The notes under the pieces: generated by a model
What the model was told of the DNA's origin: nothing
Seen by the model: the letters and a program-made list of their open reading frames with translations, nothing else
The model's database searches: none
Made by a program: the position numbers and the translations under genes
Shown: piece after piece, positions 61,401 through 64,000 of the stretch
How positions within the stretch are numbered: the first letter of the stretch is position 1
How the letters are laid out: each line of letters starts with the position of its first letter
Origin: Acanthaster planci
Taxonomy: Eukaryota > Echinodermata > Asteroidea > Valvatida > Acanthasteridae
Reading direction: 5' to 3'
Length of the DNA: 64,000 bases
NCBI RefSeq assembly: GCF_001949145.1
Contig: NW_019091364.1
Coordinates: forward strand, 2,687,739-2,751,738

Positions 61401-63044
61401 ACATCTACCAAAATAAATGTAGCAGTAGATTCTGATACGAGTATCAGTATCAAACACAGGTTTCCAGTCCGGTATGATATTCATGTATTTTCTTTTCGTT
61501 TCTCTGTTGCATGTATTTATGATAAGCCAGGGCGTTCACCTTGGCTAAAACGCCGAGCCCGGCATTTCATAATAATGCTGCACTCGATCAGTCCGTTCTC
61601 AATCAAAATGAGTCTGCCCTAGCAGTGTCTGGTACATGCATCCCTAGTCATTCGCATGGGGATGTACATGTACCGGGTACATTGGCTCCCAACGCTTCAC
61701 CAGCAGATAATGAATATTAACCAAATTAATTAACCGCCCCATGTTATCCTTCTTGTTATAATGTTGGCTCATTGGCTACAATGGTGTGGGGGGTGTCTCC
61801 CCCAAGGATCTGCGATTGTGGACAACCAATCTTTTGGCAATCCCTGGCCTGTTGCATTTTTCATGGCCTCATCATAGGGCTGATTTGCAACATCTGCTCA
61901 ACCAAGCCTGTCTTTTTAATTTTGTCTTCTCTTTCCCAGGAAAGATGATTTACATGTATGGAAGTTCCAGGCATGCAGCAGCTTGCAACTTGAGAGTGTA
62001 TAATCATGGGCACGGGTGTCACTGGGACTTTTTTGATAGGGATGGGGCAAAGAACTTCTTCTAAGAGGAAACATTTTGGGGGGGGGAACAAAGCAATTAT
62101 CAACTTCGAAATGATAAACCCTTAAGTGCAAGGAGGGCATTTGAGAGGTTTTTTATAAGCAAACTGGCGGTTTTCCTCCCCTTTCATCTCTTTCTTTTCT
62201 CCTTTCTATGGCTTTTTTCTTCTCTGTTTCCTACTTTATTTTCTTATCCTATTCATGAAGCCATTGATTGTACACTGGTTACAAATTTATAAGTGCAACC
62301 TTGCAACACAGCATGCATATTATTAATATGCACTTTTCAAATTACGGCATGTTAACAACACATGTATATCAAATTAAAGTTTAAAAATTAATTCATTAGA
62401 CTACATCTTTTGCTTTAACATTGCTTTTTCAGACTCATTTTGGTAACTATGGCAACATAATGAGAACTGAGGCTGGATGTGATCTTAACAGGAACACAAG
62501 CAAAGGTCTGCTCCCCTGTTCAACTCGGGTTGCTATACCCGAGTACAGCAAGTAATTAAATGTCTGTGTTACACCTGTAGCCATGCGGAAAAGGTCTTGC
62601 AGGTTATGTAGTCGGGCTAAGAAGTCTGATATGGGACGGTCCGTTAAAATTGGAATGCTCCCATCTGTCTAAAATACTAGGACGATTATTGCATTCACAA
62701 CAGTCACGATGATTCGTAACTGGCATTTCATATGTCATAATGTGGCAGGTACATGTATCTTCCATCATTGACTGGAAAGATGATGGACAAAGTCTATCAT
62801 TAAATGCCGGCAAAGATCAGATTACGCCAATCCCATCCCCATCCAAAATGAAGAAAGCAACTGAGACTGAAGTGCTTTGTTTGAACATGCTCCATACTCA
62901 CATGTAATACCCTTCTCGAGATCCTCATAGTAACCATAGCAACAAATCTCTTGCAGAAGGAGTGGATGGATCTTCTCAAAGGCTTTCACGTCTTTCAGGC
63001 GCGAGTAGATGATGTCTAGGTCCTCACCTGTTCGATCCGATGGC
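7346..63044 (-). CDS. RAPGEF4: Epac-type cAMP-regulated Rap guanine-nucleotide exchange factor (Epac2/RAPGEF4-like), 23 exons, 5' end outside the window
   Basis: The product senses cAMP and, when it binds, opens to load GTP onto Rap1/Rap2 at membranes. Exons read in the order cNMP-binding A (A-C), linker (D-E), DEP (F-G), cNMP-binding B (H-J), REM (K-M), RA/ubiquitin-like (N-P) and CDC25-homology GEF (Q-V). Diagnostic strings are [13 protein letters not shown] in c[22 protein letters not shown] in [18 protein letters not shown] in cNMP-B and FTHEGNKT in the GEF domain. The product ends in a Leu-Glu-Pro-Arg-Arg motif, as Epac2 does. Splice phases agree throughout except at K/L. The total of about 1,010 visible codons plus a missing N-terminus matches vertebrate Epac2 (about 1,000 residues). 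Having both cNMP domains argues against an Epac1-only form. The initiator exon is not in the window. The symbol is used for the orthologue group, since invertebrates usually carry a single Epac. Confidence 0.96.
7876..7985 (-). CDS. RAPGEF4: Epac exon U: C-terminal GEF helices
   Basis: It encodes [37 protein letters not shown]. It corresponds to Epac2 '[39 protein letters not shown]'. It is slightly shorter in the loop after the second Pro-rich turn. It is 110 bp, with acceptor TAACAG and donor AG|GTAAGC. Confidence 0.95.
8169..8372 (-). CDS. RAPGEF4: Epac exon T: GEF domain, catalytic hairpin region
   Basis: It encodes [40 protein letters not shown], then [20 protein letters not shown] and [24 protein letters not shown] and FTHEGN are invariant RapGEF signatures near the Rap-binding groove and helical hairpin. 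It is 204 bp (68 codons, phase 0-0), with acceptor ACAAAG and donor ATG|GTGAGG. Confidence 0.97.
8642..8732 (-). repeat. Short foldback element or hairpin in the S/T intron
   Basis: Arms CACAATAGGAGGGCGC...GGTTTGGGTAAA and TTTACCC...GGCACCCTCCTACTGTG pair over about 33 positions with about five mismatches around a 25-nt loop. TA dinucleotides flank GGAGGG/CCCTCC, so a mariner-type MITE is possible. A pre-miRNA-sized hairpin is the alternative. Confidence 0.6.
8966..9056 (-). CDS. RAPGEF4: Epac exon S: GEF domain
   Basis: It encodes [30 protein letters not shown], matching Epac2 '[33 protein letters not shown]'. It is 91 bp, with acceptor TTTCAG and donor GAG|GTGAGT, phase 2 to 0. Confidence 0.97.
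9371..9549 (-). CDS. RAPGEF4: Epac exon R: GEF domain
   Basis: It encodes [55 protein letters not shown]. This includes the [19 protein letters not shown] core of RapGEF catalytic domains. It is 179 bp, with acceptor CGTACAG and donor TA|GTAAGT. The minus-strand frame remains open across the following intron into exon Q, which makes a misleading 234-codon ORF. Confidence 0.97.
9919..10044 (-). CDS. RAPGEF4: Epac exon Q: start of CDC25-homology GEF domain
   Basis: It encodes [50 protein letters not shown] and [17 protein letters not shown] match Epac2 closely. It is 126 bp (42 codons, phase 0-0), with acceptor CTTCAG after a T-rich tract and donor GAG|GTGAGT. Confidence 0.97.
10405..10502 (-). 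CDS. RAPGEF4: Epac exon P: end of RA-like domain
   Basis: It encodes [33 protein letters not shown]. It corresponds to Epac2 '[32 protein letters not shown]'. It is 98 bp, with acceptor TATGGCAG and donor TTG|GTAAAG, ending at phase 0. The minus-strand reading frame here is broken by short intron flanks, so it is visible only by homology. Confidence 0.94.
10891..11037 (-). CDS. RAPGEF4: Epac exon O: RA-like domain core
   Basis: It encodes [20 protein letters not shown], then [40 protein letters not shown] is the hallmark of the Epac ubiquitin-like/RA fold, which in Epac2 can bind active Ras. It is 147 bp, with acceptor CCACCAG and donor G|GTATGT. Confidence 0.96.
11215..11284 (-). CDS. RAPGEF4: Epac exon N: start of the RA/ubiquitin-like domain
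   Basis: It encodes [20 protein letters not shown], then TDE, matching the Epac2 'RQPIRGSDEVLFKVYC' junction. It is 70 bp, with acceptor TGTCCAG and donor AAA|GTAAGA, ending one base into an Asn codon that exon O completes. Confidence 0.92.
12571..12708 (-). CDS. RAPGEF4: Epac exon M: REM domain, end
   Basis: It encodes [46 protein letters not shown]: helices that close the REM domain, rich in Glu/Lys/Arg. It diverges more from vertebrate Epac2 than its neighbours do. It is 138 bp (46 codons, phase 0-0), with acceptor CACTGCAG and donor CAG|GTAACT. Its GC content stands out sharply from the AT-rich flanks. Confidence 0.92.
13388..13571 (-). CDS. RAPGEF4: Epac exon L: REM domain, middle; 5' boundary uncertain
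   Basis: It encodes [49 protein letters not shown], matching Epac '[31 protein letters not shown]'. The donor GAG|GTACAA at phase 0 is clear. The acceptor could be CTTGCAG (13571), AAG or CAG a few bases further in, or TCCAG just before Ala-Thr-Glu-Gln (exon start 13516). The conserved Tyr-His-Ala lies 5' of the last option, which favours an earlier start. Confidence 0.85.
14287..14454 (-). CDS. RAPGEF4: Epac exon K: REM domain, first part
   Basis: It encodes [40 protein letters not shown], then [17 protein letters not shown]. This is the Ras-exchanger motif start, matching Epac2 'YTVMSGTPEKILEHFLET' and 'FMPNTQLCPAL'. The acceptor TTGGCAG is clear at 14455. The donor is not: no good GT lies near the end of homology. 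Candidates are a GC at 14286 (used for the boundary), GTTAAA near 14258, or GTGTCC inside the QLCPAL segment. The frame stays open to a stop at 14253. Confidence 0.85.
14455..16531 (-). other. Intron between exons J and K
   Basis: It contains the candidate 54-nt cassette exon (15792-15845), an (AC)n run near 15700 and a (GA)n run near 15884. A long hydrophobic minus-strand frame (15538-15945) spans the cassette region but lacks any recognised family. Confidence 0.6.
15792..15845 (-). CDS. Candidate 54-nt cassette exon between J and K
   Basis: The segment has a strong acceptor (long C/T tract, then CTGCTCAG) and a strong donor (GTGG|GTAAGA). It is 54 nt long, starts and ends at phase 2, and has no stop in the host frame. 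It would insert 18 residues, including [11 protein letters not shown] and CPYRR, between HYK and [10 protein letters not shown] of the REM domain. Inclusion and skipping both keep the frame. I do not know a vertebrate counterpart. It could also be a chance pseudo-exon. Confidence 0.35.
16532..16644 (-). CDS. RAPGEF4: Epac exon J: end of cNMP-B lid and link to REM
   Basis: It encodes [20 protein letters not shown], then [18 protein letters not shown]. The first 20 residues are nearly those of vertebrate Epac2: the lid/switchboard that closes over cAMP and contacts the catalytic half. It is 113 bp, with acceptor TTTCTAG and donor AA|GTAAGT, ending at phase 2. Confidence 0.97.
16645..17164 (-). 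repeat. Intronic fragment of a dispersed 'CTGACTTTTCCC' family
   Basis: 16760-17000 is rich in short T/C-strand phrases such as CTGACTTTTCCCC, TTCCCTGATT and TTCCCTAACTTTCCCCTGACT. The same phrases occur at about 6640-6830 and 34850-34990. It looks like an old, degraded interspersed repeat. Confidence 0.4.
17165..17662. other. Assembly gap (498 N)
   Basis: This is a run of unknown bases. Exon I enters it and exon J starts downstream with the residues that follow directly in the family. So the gap should hold about 11 coding bases, a donor site and intron, and no further exon. Confidence 0.99.
17663..17875 (-). CDS. RAPGEF4: Epac exon I: cNMP-B phosphate-binding cassette, 3' end in the assembly gap
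   Basis: It encodes [36 protein letters not shown], then [20 protein letters not shown] and LRVDKDDFN. This is the high-affinity cAMP switch of Epac. The position that is Glu in PKA (FGE) is Lys here, as in vertebrate Epac2, and the phosphate-binding Arg (PRAA) is kept. The acceptor CTCGACAG is at 17876. The exon runs into the Ns. By comparison with Epac2 only about four codons (Arg-Ile-Leu-Arg) are missing before exon J starts with Asp-Val-Glu. Confidence 0.97.
17876..18664 (-). other. Intron between exons H and I
   Basis: About 790 bp of AT-rich sequence with C- and A-homopolymer runs near 18365. Nothing else was recognised. Confidence 0.6.
18665..18810 (-). CDS. RAPGEF4: Epac exon H: cNMP-B N-terminal helices
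   Basis: It encodes [20 protein letters not shown], then [26 protein letters not shown]. It matches Epac2 '[29 protein letters not shown]'. It is 146 bp, phase 2 to 1. The acceptor (TTCATGTAG) has only a modest pyrimidine tract; the donor is T|GTAAGT. Confidence 0.96.
18990..19199. mobile_element. Non-autonomous DNA transposon (MITE) with about 30-bp terminal inverted repeats
   Basis: The left end is TGTGACCCACTCTGCGAAAA followed by TGAGTCTTAA. The right end is the reverse complement with one or two changes (TTAAGACTCATTTTC, then ACAGAGTGGGTCACA). The element is about 210 bp with no coding capacity. No clean target duplication was identified, so the superfamily is open. Confidence 0.75.
21532..21549. 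repeat. Perfect 18-bp palindrome
   Basis: CATATTGTGCACAATATG equals its own reverse complement. It is isolated in an intron. It could be a transcription-factor site or chance. Confidence 0.6.
25670..25853 (-). CDS. RAPGEF4: Epac exon G: DEP end and linker to cNMP-B
   Basis: It encodes [17 protein letters not shown], then an acidic loop and [26 protein letters not shown]. This matches the Epac '[13 protein letters not shown]' and '[15 protein letters not shown]' segments. It is 184 bp, with acceptor CTCCAG and donor GTAAGT, and ends two bases into a Pro codon that exon H completes. Confidence 0.96.
25854..26394 (-). other. Intron between exons F and G (541 bp)
   Basis: AT-rich, with a short A-run near 26175. 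Nothing else was recognised. Confidence 0.6.
26395..26629 (-). CDS. RAPGEF4: Epac exon F: linker end and most of the DEP domain
   Basis: The 235-bp exon is GC-rich. It begins [18 protein letters not shown] and runs through the DEP core: [18 protein letters not shown], then [32 protein letters not shown]. The DEP domain targets Epac to membranes by binding phosphatidic acid. Motif identity with vertebrate Epac2 is very high. The acceptor is ACCCTAG and the donor G|GTAGGT. The start is phase 0, so the candidate first exon at 47306-47515 could also join here. Confidence 0.97.
26630..29802 (-). other. Intron between exons E and F (3.2 kb)
   Basis: It contains several TACATGTA clusters (26670-26770, 27840) and a G-rich stretch near 29320. 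No exon or clear transposon end was recognised. Confidence 0.55.
29803..29865 (-). CDS. RAPGEF4: Epac exon E: 63-nt symmetric linker exon
   Basis: This 63-bp exon (21 codons, phase 0-0) has acceptor CCTTTAG and donor AAG|GTAAGC. It reads [21 protein letters not shown]. Because its length is a multiple of three and both ends fall between codons, it could be skipped without breaking the frame. It sits where vertebrate Epac2 has a variable linker before DEP. There is no domain match; support is splice signals and frame. Confidence 0.65.
30116..30205 (+). repeat. 21-bp tandem repeat, about four copies
   Basis: The unit GGCAAGAACACATCCCCTTCA is repeated, with the outer copies diverged (CTTAACGCAAGAACACATCC). 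It is a short minisatellite. Confidence 0.8.
30241..30335 (+). mobile_element. Solo end of a pogo/Tigger-like DNA transposon
   Basis: TACAGTCGAACCTCGTTAAT resembles the terminal repeat of pogo-type Tc1/mariner elements (TA target then CAGT-GAACCTC). No matching opposite end was found nearby, so this is a truncated relic at best. Confidence 0.4.
30358..30498. mobile_element. Small TA-flanked foldback MITE
   Basis: Arms starting GTGCAGCCTCCAAGAGTTTG and ending with the complement (AACTCCTGGAGGTGCAC) extend inward through TTGACCAATCAC and GCGAAATCTGTC over about 60 bp. TA dinucleotides flank both ends (30358-30359, 30497-30498), as in Tc1/mariner insertions. There is no coding capacity. Confidence 0.75.
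31940..32330 (+). repeat. G-strand-biased, degenerate GGGTACAGATGGG-like block
   Basis: About 390 bp carries many short G runs (GGGTACAGATGGGA, GGGTACATATGGGG, GGTGGTCCTGGTGG) on the plus strand and few C runs. It looks like a decayed minisatellite. Its transcript from the host gene would be C-rich. Confidence 0.4.
32640..32945 (-). mobile_element. tRNA-derived SINE with GGGTACCTG central block
   Basis: Read on the minus strand: an A-box-like GTGGCCTTGTGGTTC, then a B box GGGGGTTCGAATCC. Next comes a central block with CAAGTCACTTCACCCC and AAATGGGTACCTG, and a tail of ACTACATAAATACAATT plus ATT repeats. This order (tRNA head, conserved core, short tandem tail) is that of SINEs with shared central domains known from deuterostomes and other marine animals. 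Target-site duplications were not identified. Confidence 0.75.
35655..35697 (-). CDS. RAPGEF4: Epac exon D2: short linker exon
   Basis: This is a 43-bp exon with acceptor ATCGGCAG and donor GTGAGT, too short to stand out as an ORF. In the frame forced by its neighbours it reads [14 protein letters not shown], with basophilic Ser sites RSGS. It has no counterpart that I recognise in vertebrate Epac2. Support is exon shape plus phase compatibility (2 to 0) between exons D and E. Confidence 0.6.
35698..36403 (-). other. Intron between exons D and D2 (706 bp)
   Basis: AT-rich, with one TACATGTACATGTATG run near 35980 and a G run near 36120. Nothing else was recognised. Confidence 0.6.
36404..36498 (-). 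CDS. RAPGEF4: Epac exon D: start of the cNMP-A/DEP linker
   Basis: It reads [14 protein letters not shown], then a low-complexity Ser/Ala stretch ([17 protein letters not shown]). The first half matches the Epac2 'KYRQYMAGLLAPP' segment after cNMP-A. The acceptor is TTTACAG, preceded by a T-rich tract. Two donors lie 4 nt apart: C|GTACGT (better consensus) and C|GTTGAA (used here). Only the second keeps the frame through exons D2, E and F. The boundary at 36404 is therefore set by phase, not by donor quality. Confidence 0.85.
47306..47515 (-). CDS. Candidate alternative first exon of the Epac gene (short form without cNMP-A)
   Basis: This is an open frame starting at Met 47515 (in-frame Mets also at 47473 and 47467), with an in-frame stop about 22 bases upstream. 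It ends at a good donor, CAG|GTAGGC, exactly in phase 0. That is the phase needed to join exon D, E or F. The peptide contains [17 protein letters not shown] and SRRNSSYDL, which are three RxS/RRxS basophilic-kinase motifs, and ends ...GGSEEGSQ. A relatively CpG-rich patch lies just upstream (47690-47920). Vertebrate RAPGEF4 is known to use an internal promoter to make Epac2B, which lacks cNMP-A, and Epac1 also lacks it. I recall an R-x-S-x-S-Y-x-L motif in the Epac1 N-terminus that would match. Transcription is not shown here, so this is inference from exon shape and phase. Confidence 0.45.
47690..47920 (-). promoter_or_regulatory. Possible CpG-enriched promoter patch upstream of the alternative first exon
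   Basis: About 14 CpG dinucleotides occur in roughly 230 bp (for example ACGCCGCCGCATG near 47890), clearly denser than in the surrounding intron. The patch lies 170-400 bp upstream, on the minus strand, of the candidate first exon ending at 47306. No TATA box was recognised. The promoter role is inferred only from position and composition. Confidence 0.25.
48889..49035 (-). CDS. RAPGEF4: Epac exon C: cNMP-A phosphate-binding cassette
   Basis: It encodes [19 protein letters not shown], then [26 protein letters not shown]. The phosphate-binding cassette FGES...PRHA keeps both the Glu and the Arg seen in canonical cAMP sites. In vertebrate Epac2 this domain binds cAMP with lower affinity and contributes to localisation. 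The exon is 147 bp (49 codons, phase 0-0), with acceptor CTTGTCAG and donor GTAGGA. Confidence 0.96.
49036..49478 (-). other. Intron between exons B and C (443 bp)
   Basis: It contains a short direct repeat 'GTAGACCCG' twice near 49245-49275. Nothing else was recognised. Confidence 0.6.
49479..49573 (-). CDS. RAPGEF4: Epac exon B: cNMP-A barrel, first strands
   Basis: The exon encodes [25 protein letters not shown], given here as landmarks FRQGDIG and NWYAVLSG, followed by a variable loop REIGNTK. The family equivalent is the Epac2 segment '[16 protein letters not shown]', so identity is very high. It is 95 bp with acceptor ...CATAG and donor GTTGGC. It starts at phase 1 and ends at a complete codon. 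A 13.3-kb intron separates it from exon A. Confidence 0.95.
51177..51345 (+). repeat. Dispersed repeat copy 2 (pair with 6137)
   Basis: Homologous to 6137-6290, with an extra GTGTACTGTATATAT insertion. The same translated phrases (GTK-V-E, VGQTIV/IGQTIV) appear in one frame of both. That could reflect either a once-coding element or plain DNA homology. Confidence 0.65.
55321..55390 (-). repeat. 70-nt near-perfect hairpin in the A/B intron
   Basis: The arms begin ATATTGAAATC and end GATTTCAATAT and pair along about 33 positions with a very short loop. On the minus (host-gene sense) strand two A/C mismatches become U-G wobbles, leaving about three mismatches. It could be a palindromic MITE or a small-RNA precursor. 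Confidence 0.6.
56186..56556. mobile_element. Foldback Tc1/mariner-like MITE, copy 1
   Basis: The ends are TA|AGCCTTTTGCAAGTTA and TAACTCACAAACGGCC|TA. The whole 370-bp element is close to an inverted repeat: TTTGAATAAAATCTGGTAC and GTTGCTATAC--CGTGATT--GGGGCAAGCTTTTGC recur reversed in the right half. TA flanks match Tc1/mariner target use. There is no open reading frame of note. Confidence 0.85.
57304..57676. mobile_element. Foldback Tc1/mariner-like MITE, copy 2
   Basis: Second copy, about 90% similar to 56186-56556 and in the same orientation, with TA|AGCC and GGCT|TA ends. The middle (AATGGATAAGAAGGGCACAA) is almost identical to copy 1. The two independent TA-flanked copies lie 750 bp apart. 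Confidence 0.85.
57933..58645 (+). mobile_element. Harbinger-like non-autonomous element with decayed Myb-like gene
   Basis: Terminal inverted repeats are GGGCCCATATTCATAAAA--CCTGCTAA and its complement (TTAGCAGGGTTTCATGAA then TATGGGCCC). Inside are repeated AGTTGTCAACTA palindromic motifs and a remnant Myb/SANT-like reading frame (58279-58441). PIF/Harbinger transposons are known to carry a Myb-like protein beside the transposase, which is absent here. No clean 3-bp target duplication was seen. Confidence 0.7.
58279..58441 (+). pseudogene. Remnant Myb/SANT-like DNA-binding domain of a transposon
   Basis: The frame starts [20 protein letters not shown], then NLFIA, a stop, [12 protein letters not shown] and, after a frame change, [15 protein letters not shown]. 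The pattern KRK-N-S-EE-L, then T-N-K-K-A-AW, is that of the Myb/SANT-like domains carried by Harbinger-type transposons. An in-frame stop and a frameshift make it non-functional. Confidence 0.65.
58764..59006. mobile_element. hAT-type MITE with 8-bp target-site duplication
   Basis: Perfect 18-bp terminal inverted repeats CAAAGATCGTATAGCGCC and GGCGCTATACGATCTTTG are flanked on both sides by ATTATAAG (58756-58763 and 59007-59014). An 8-bp duplication and CA-starting ends are typical of the hAT superfamily. The element is 243 bp with no transposase. Confidence 0.9.
60346..60530 (+). mobile_element. tRNA-derived SINE, copy 1
   Basis: Carries a perfect B box (GGGTTCGAGTCCCACC), a conserved body (GAGTACGCTTGTGGTTTTTT, CACAAGCCTTCGGGGG, ATACACTGAGAATAC) and an end GGGCAGGGCAAAATCCAAAAT. 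Its 5' start (TTTTGGATTTTTTTGGCCTG) is an inverted copy of that end, so the insertion looks rearranged or truncated at the A box. Confidence 0.75.
60606..60775 (+). mobile_element. tRNA-derived SINE, copy 2
   Basis: Begins at GCTTGGTGGTCGAGTGGTTA (A-box-like, resembling tRNA-Leu/Ser), with a B box GGGTTTGAGTCCCACC. The same body and GGGCAGGGCAAAATCCAAAAT end follow as in copy 1, about 80 bp away and in the same orientation. There is no CCA or acceptor-stem pairing, so it is not a functional tRNA. Confidence 0.8.
62902..63044 (-). CDS. RAPGEF4: Epac exon A: start of cNMP-binding domain A
   Basis: This is the first coding exon visible. It reads [17 protein letters not shown], then ...[15 protein letters not shown]...[10 protein letters not shown]. 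This is the N-terminal helical bundle that leads into the first cyclic-nucleotide-binding barrel of Epac2. The acceptor is ...TTAAAG at 63045 and the donor is GTGAGT. The exon is 143 bp, begins with the last base of a codon and ends one base into Leu, which exon B completes. The preceding exon, with the start codon, is not found in 63045-64000. Confidence 0.95.
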
Positions 63045-64000
63045 CTTTAATAAACAAAAGCAAAGTGTAATATGAACTTCTCCAAGGATGAGGAGAGCAC
63101 TAACTTACATTCACATTTAAAAAATAAACGAATGCAATTATAAAATCTTTTCATTGAAACTGATAAGAGATGCAGAGATGGATCTGGTGGACTGAAAAGA
63201 AATTTTTAAGGGCTTTAAAGACATTTCAGTACAGCTTAGTTCTCTTTATCCCCCGAAGCCTACATGCCTTTTAAGGTCTTTAGCCAGAGGCTTAATTTGG
63301 ATATCCCACCTACATACTTTGCACATGTATAGGCCTTTTTGGAGAGCTTACTGTATTTGTTGAATAGAGTACAGATGTACAATTGTAATGTGATTATGCT
63401 ATAACACATATATACTCTCATAACCAGATCGTGGAACTCTTCTTTGTCTCTTTGGGGGATGGCACAACCATTCAAATATTTCCTCTGTTTTTTTGTAGTT
63501 GCACTGATGTCACTCACAAGACTTTGCCATCTTTAACTGTAGAAGAGCCAGATTTCTTTTGGGACTGTCTCAAAGCCGGGGGGAGGGGGCATTCCCAAAA
63601 AATCGACAACTTGCAACTTAGCATGCACGTGAAGACACTCATTATCAGTATTAGTTTTAATTCAATACGACATAGGGCTTAGATGTTATGGTTATTTGAA
63701 GTTCCTATAAATGCATGCTACCTGAGAACGGAATGCGCAATTTTTCACAAAATGTGGGTCAAAATTACTGCAAGATAAAACCAAAAATCCTTAGGGCTTG
63801 AGCATGAAAAAAAAATGGGAAAAAATAAAACAAAACTAGGAAAAGATATATTGAGGGGAATGGCATCTGCCCCTGCTCTTTTAGGTTTAAAGTACGGTAA
63901 CCAGGAAGGCATCATGCAGTTACTGATGATGACCCACATGCCGGAGACAGACCTTTTTCAGGGACACTAAAAATAGTCGGTGCAACTTATTGTGAGTGGT
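63045..64000 (-). other. Intron 5' of exon A
   Basis: No N-terminal Epac exon with the required phase-2 donor was found. It contains an A/T-rich stretch near 63800 and a G run near 63580. The initiator exon and main promoter presumably lie beyond the window. Confidence 0.5.

Larger units (their letters stand above)
49574..62901 (-). other. Intron between exons A and B (13.3 kb), transposon-rich
   Basis: No coding exon was recognised. 50,580-50,700 is dense in TACATGTA, and 51177-51345 carries a dispersed repeat also seen at 6137. 53830-53930 has about two copies of a 44-bp unit containing CCCACTTGTAAGA. 55321-55390 is a hairpin. 56186-60775 holds five transposon or SINE insertions, listed separately. 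Confidence 0.6.

Noticed and set aside
1-64000. CRISPR arrays, operons, prophage or bacterial signals
   Set aside because: The window is clearly metazoan. Regular spacer-repeat structure and prokaryotic gene organisation are absent.

Overview
This window is animal genomic DNA. It shows AT-rich non-coding sequence, GT-AG introns of 0.2 to 13 kb, tRNA-derived SINEs and several families of short inverted-repeat DNA transposons. The palindrome TACATGTA is very abundant, and one SINE carries a 'GGGTACCTG'-type central block. Together these fit a marine invertebrate, probably a deuterostome such as an echinoderm, hemichordate or amphioxus. The species cannot be fixed from the sequence alone.

One gene fills about 56 kb of the 64 kb. 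It lies on the minus strand and is an Epac-type, cAMP-activated Rap guanine-nucleotide exchange factor with the architecture of vertebrate RAPGEF4/Epac2. I could place 23 coding exons. They run from the first cyclic-nucleotide-binding domain (exon A, 62902-63044) to the stop codon (exon V, 7346-7418), in the order cNMP-A, linker, DEP, cNMP-B, REM, RA-like, CDC25-homology domain. Splice phases agree at every junction except K/L. The visible coding sequence is roughly 1,010 codons. Only the extreme N-terminus (about 20-30 codons by family comparison) lies beyond the window edge, and about four codons fall in the 498-bp assembly gap at 17165-17662.

Layout from low to high coordinate. 1-7158 is downstream intergenic DNA with a degenerate tandem repeat (about 3030-3770) and one possible plus-strand terminal exon (about 2317-2700). 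7346-14454 holds closely spaced exons for the REM, RA and catalytic domains. 16532-18810 holds the regulatory cNMP-B exons around the gap. 25670-36498 holds the DEP and linker exons. 48889-49573 and 62902-63044 hold cNMP-A. The 13.3-kb intron between exons A and B contains most of the transposon-derived sequence: a hAT-type MITE with a clear 8-bp target duplication, two foldback mariner-like MITEs, a Harbinger-like element with a dead Myb-like gene, and paired tRNA SINEs.

The most interesting observations concern alternative products of this gene. A previously unlisted candidate first exon (47306-47515) would give a short Epac that lacks cNMP-A and starts with three basophilic-kinase sites. 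A 54-nt, phase-symmetric cassette exon candidate (15792-15845) sits just before the REM domain. The linker contains a 63-nt symmetric exon and a tandem donor pair. Two intronic hairpins (55321-55390 and 8642-8732) are also worth small-RNA inspection.
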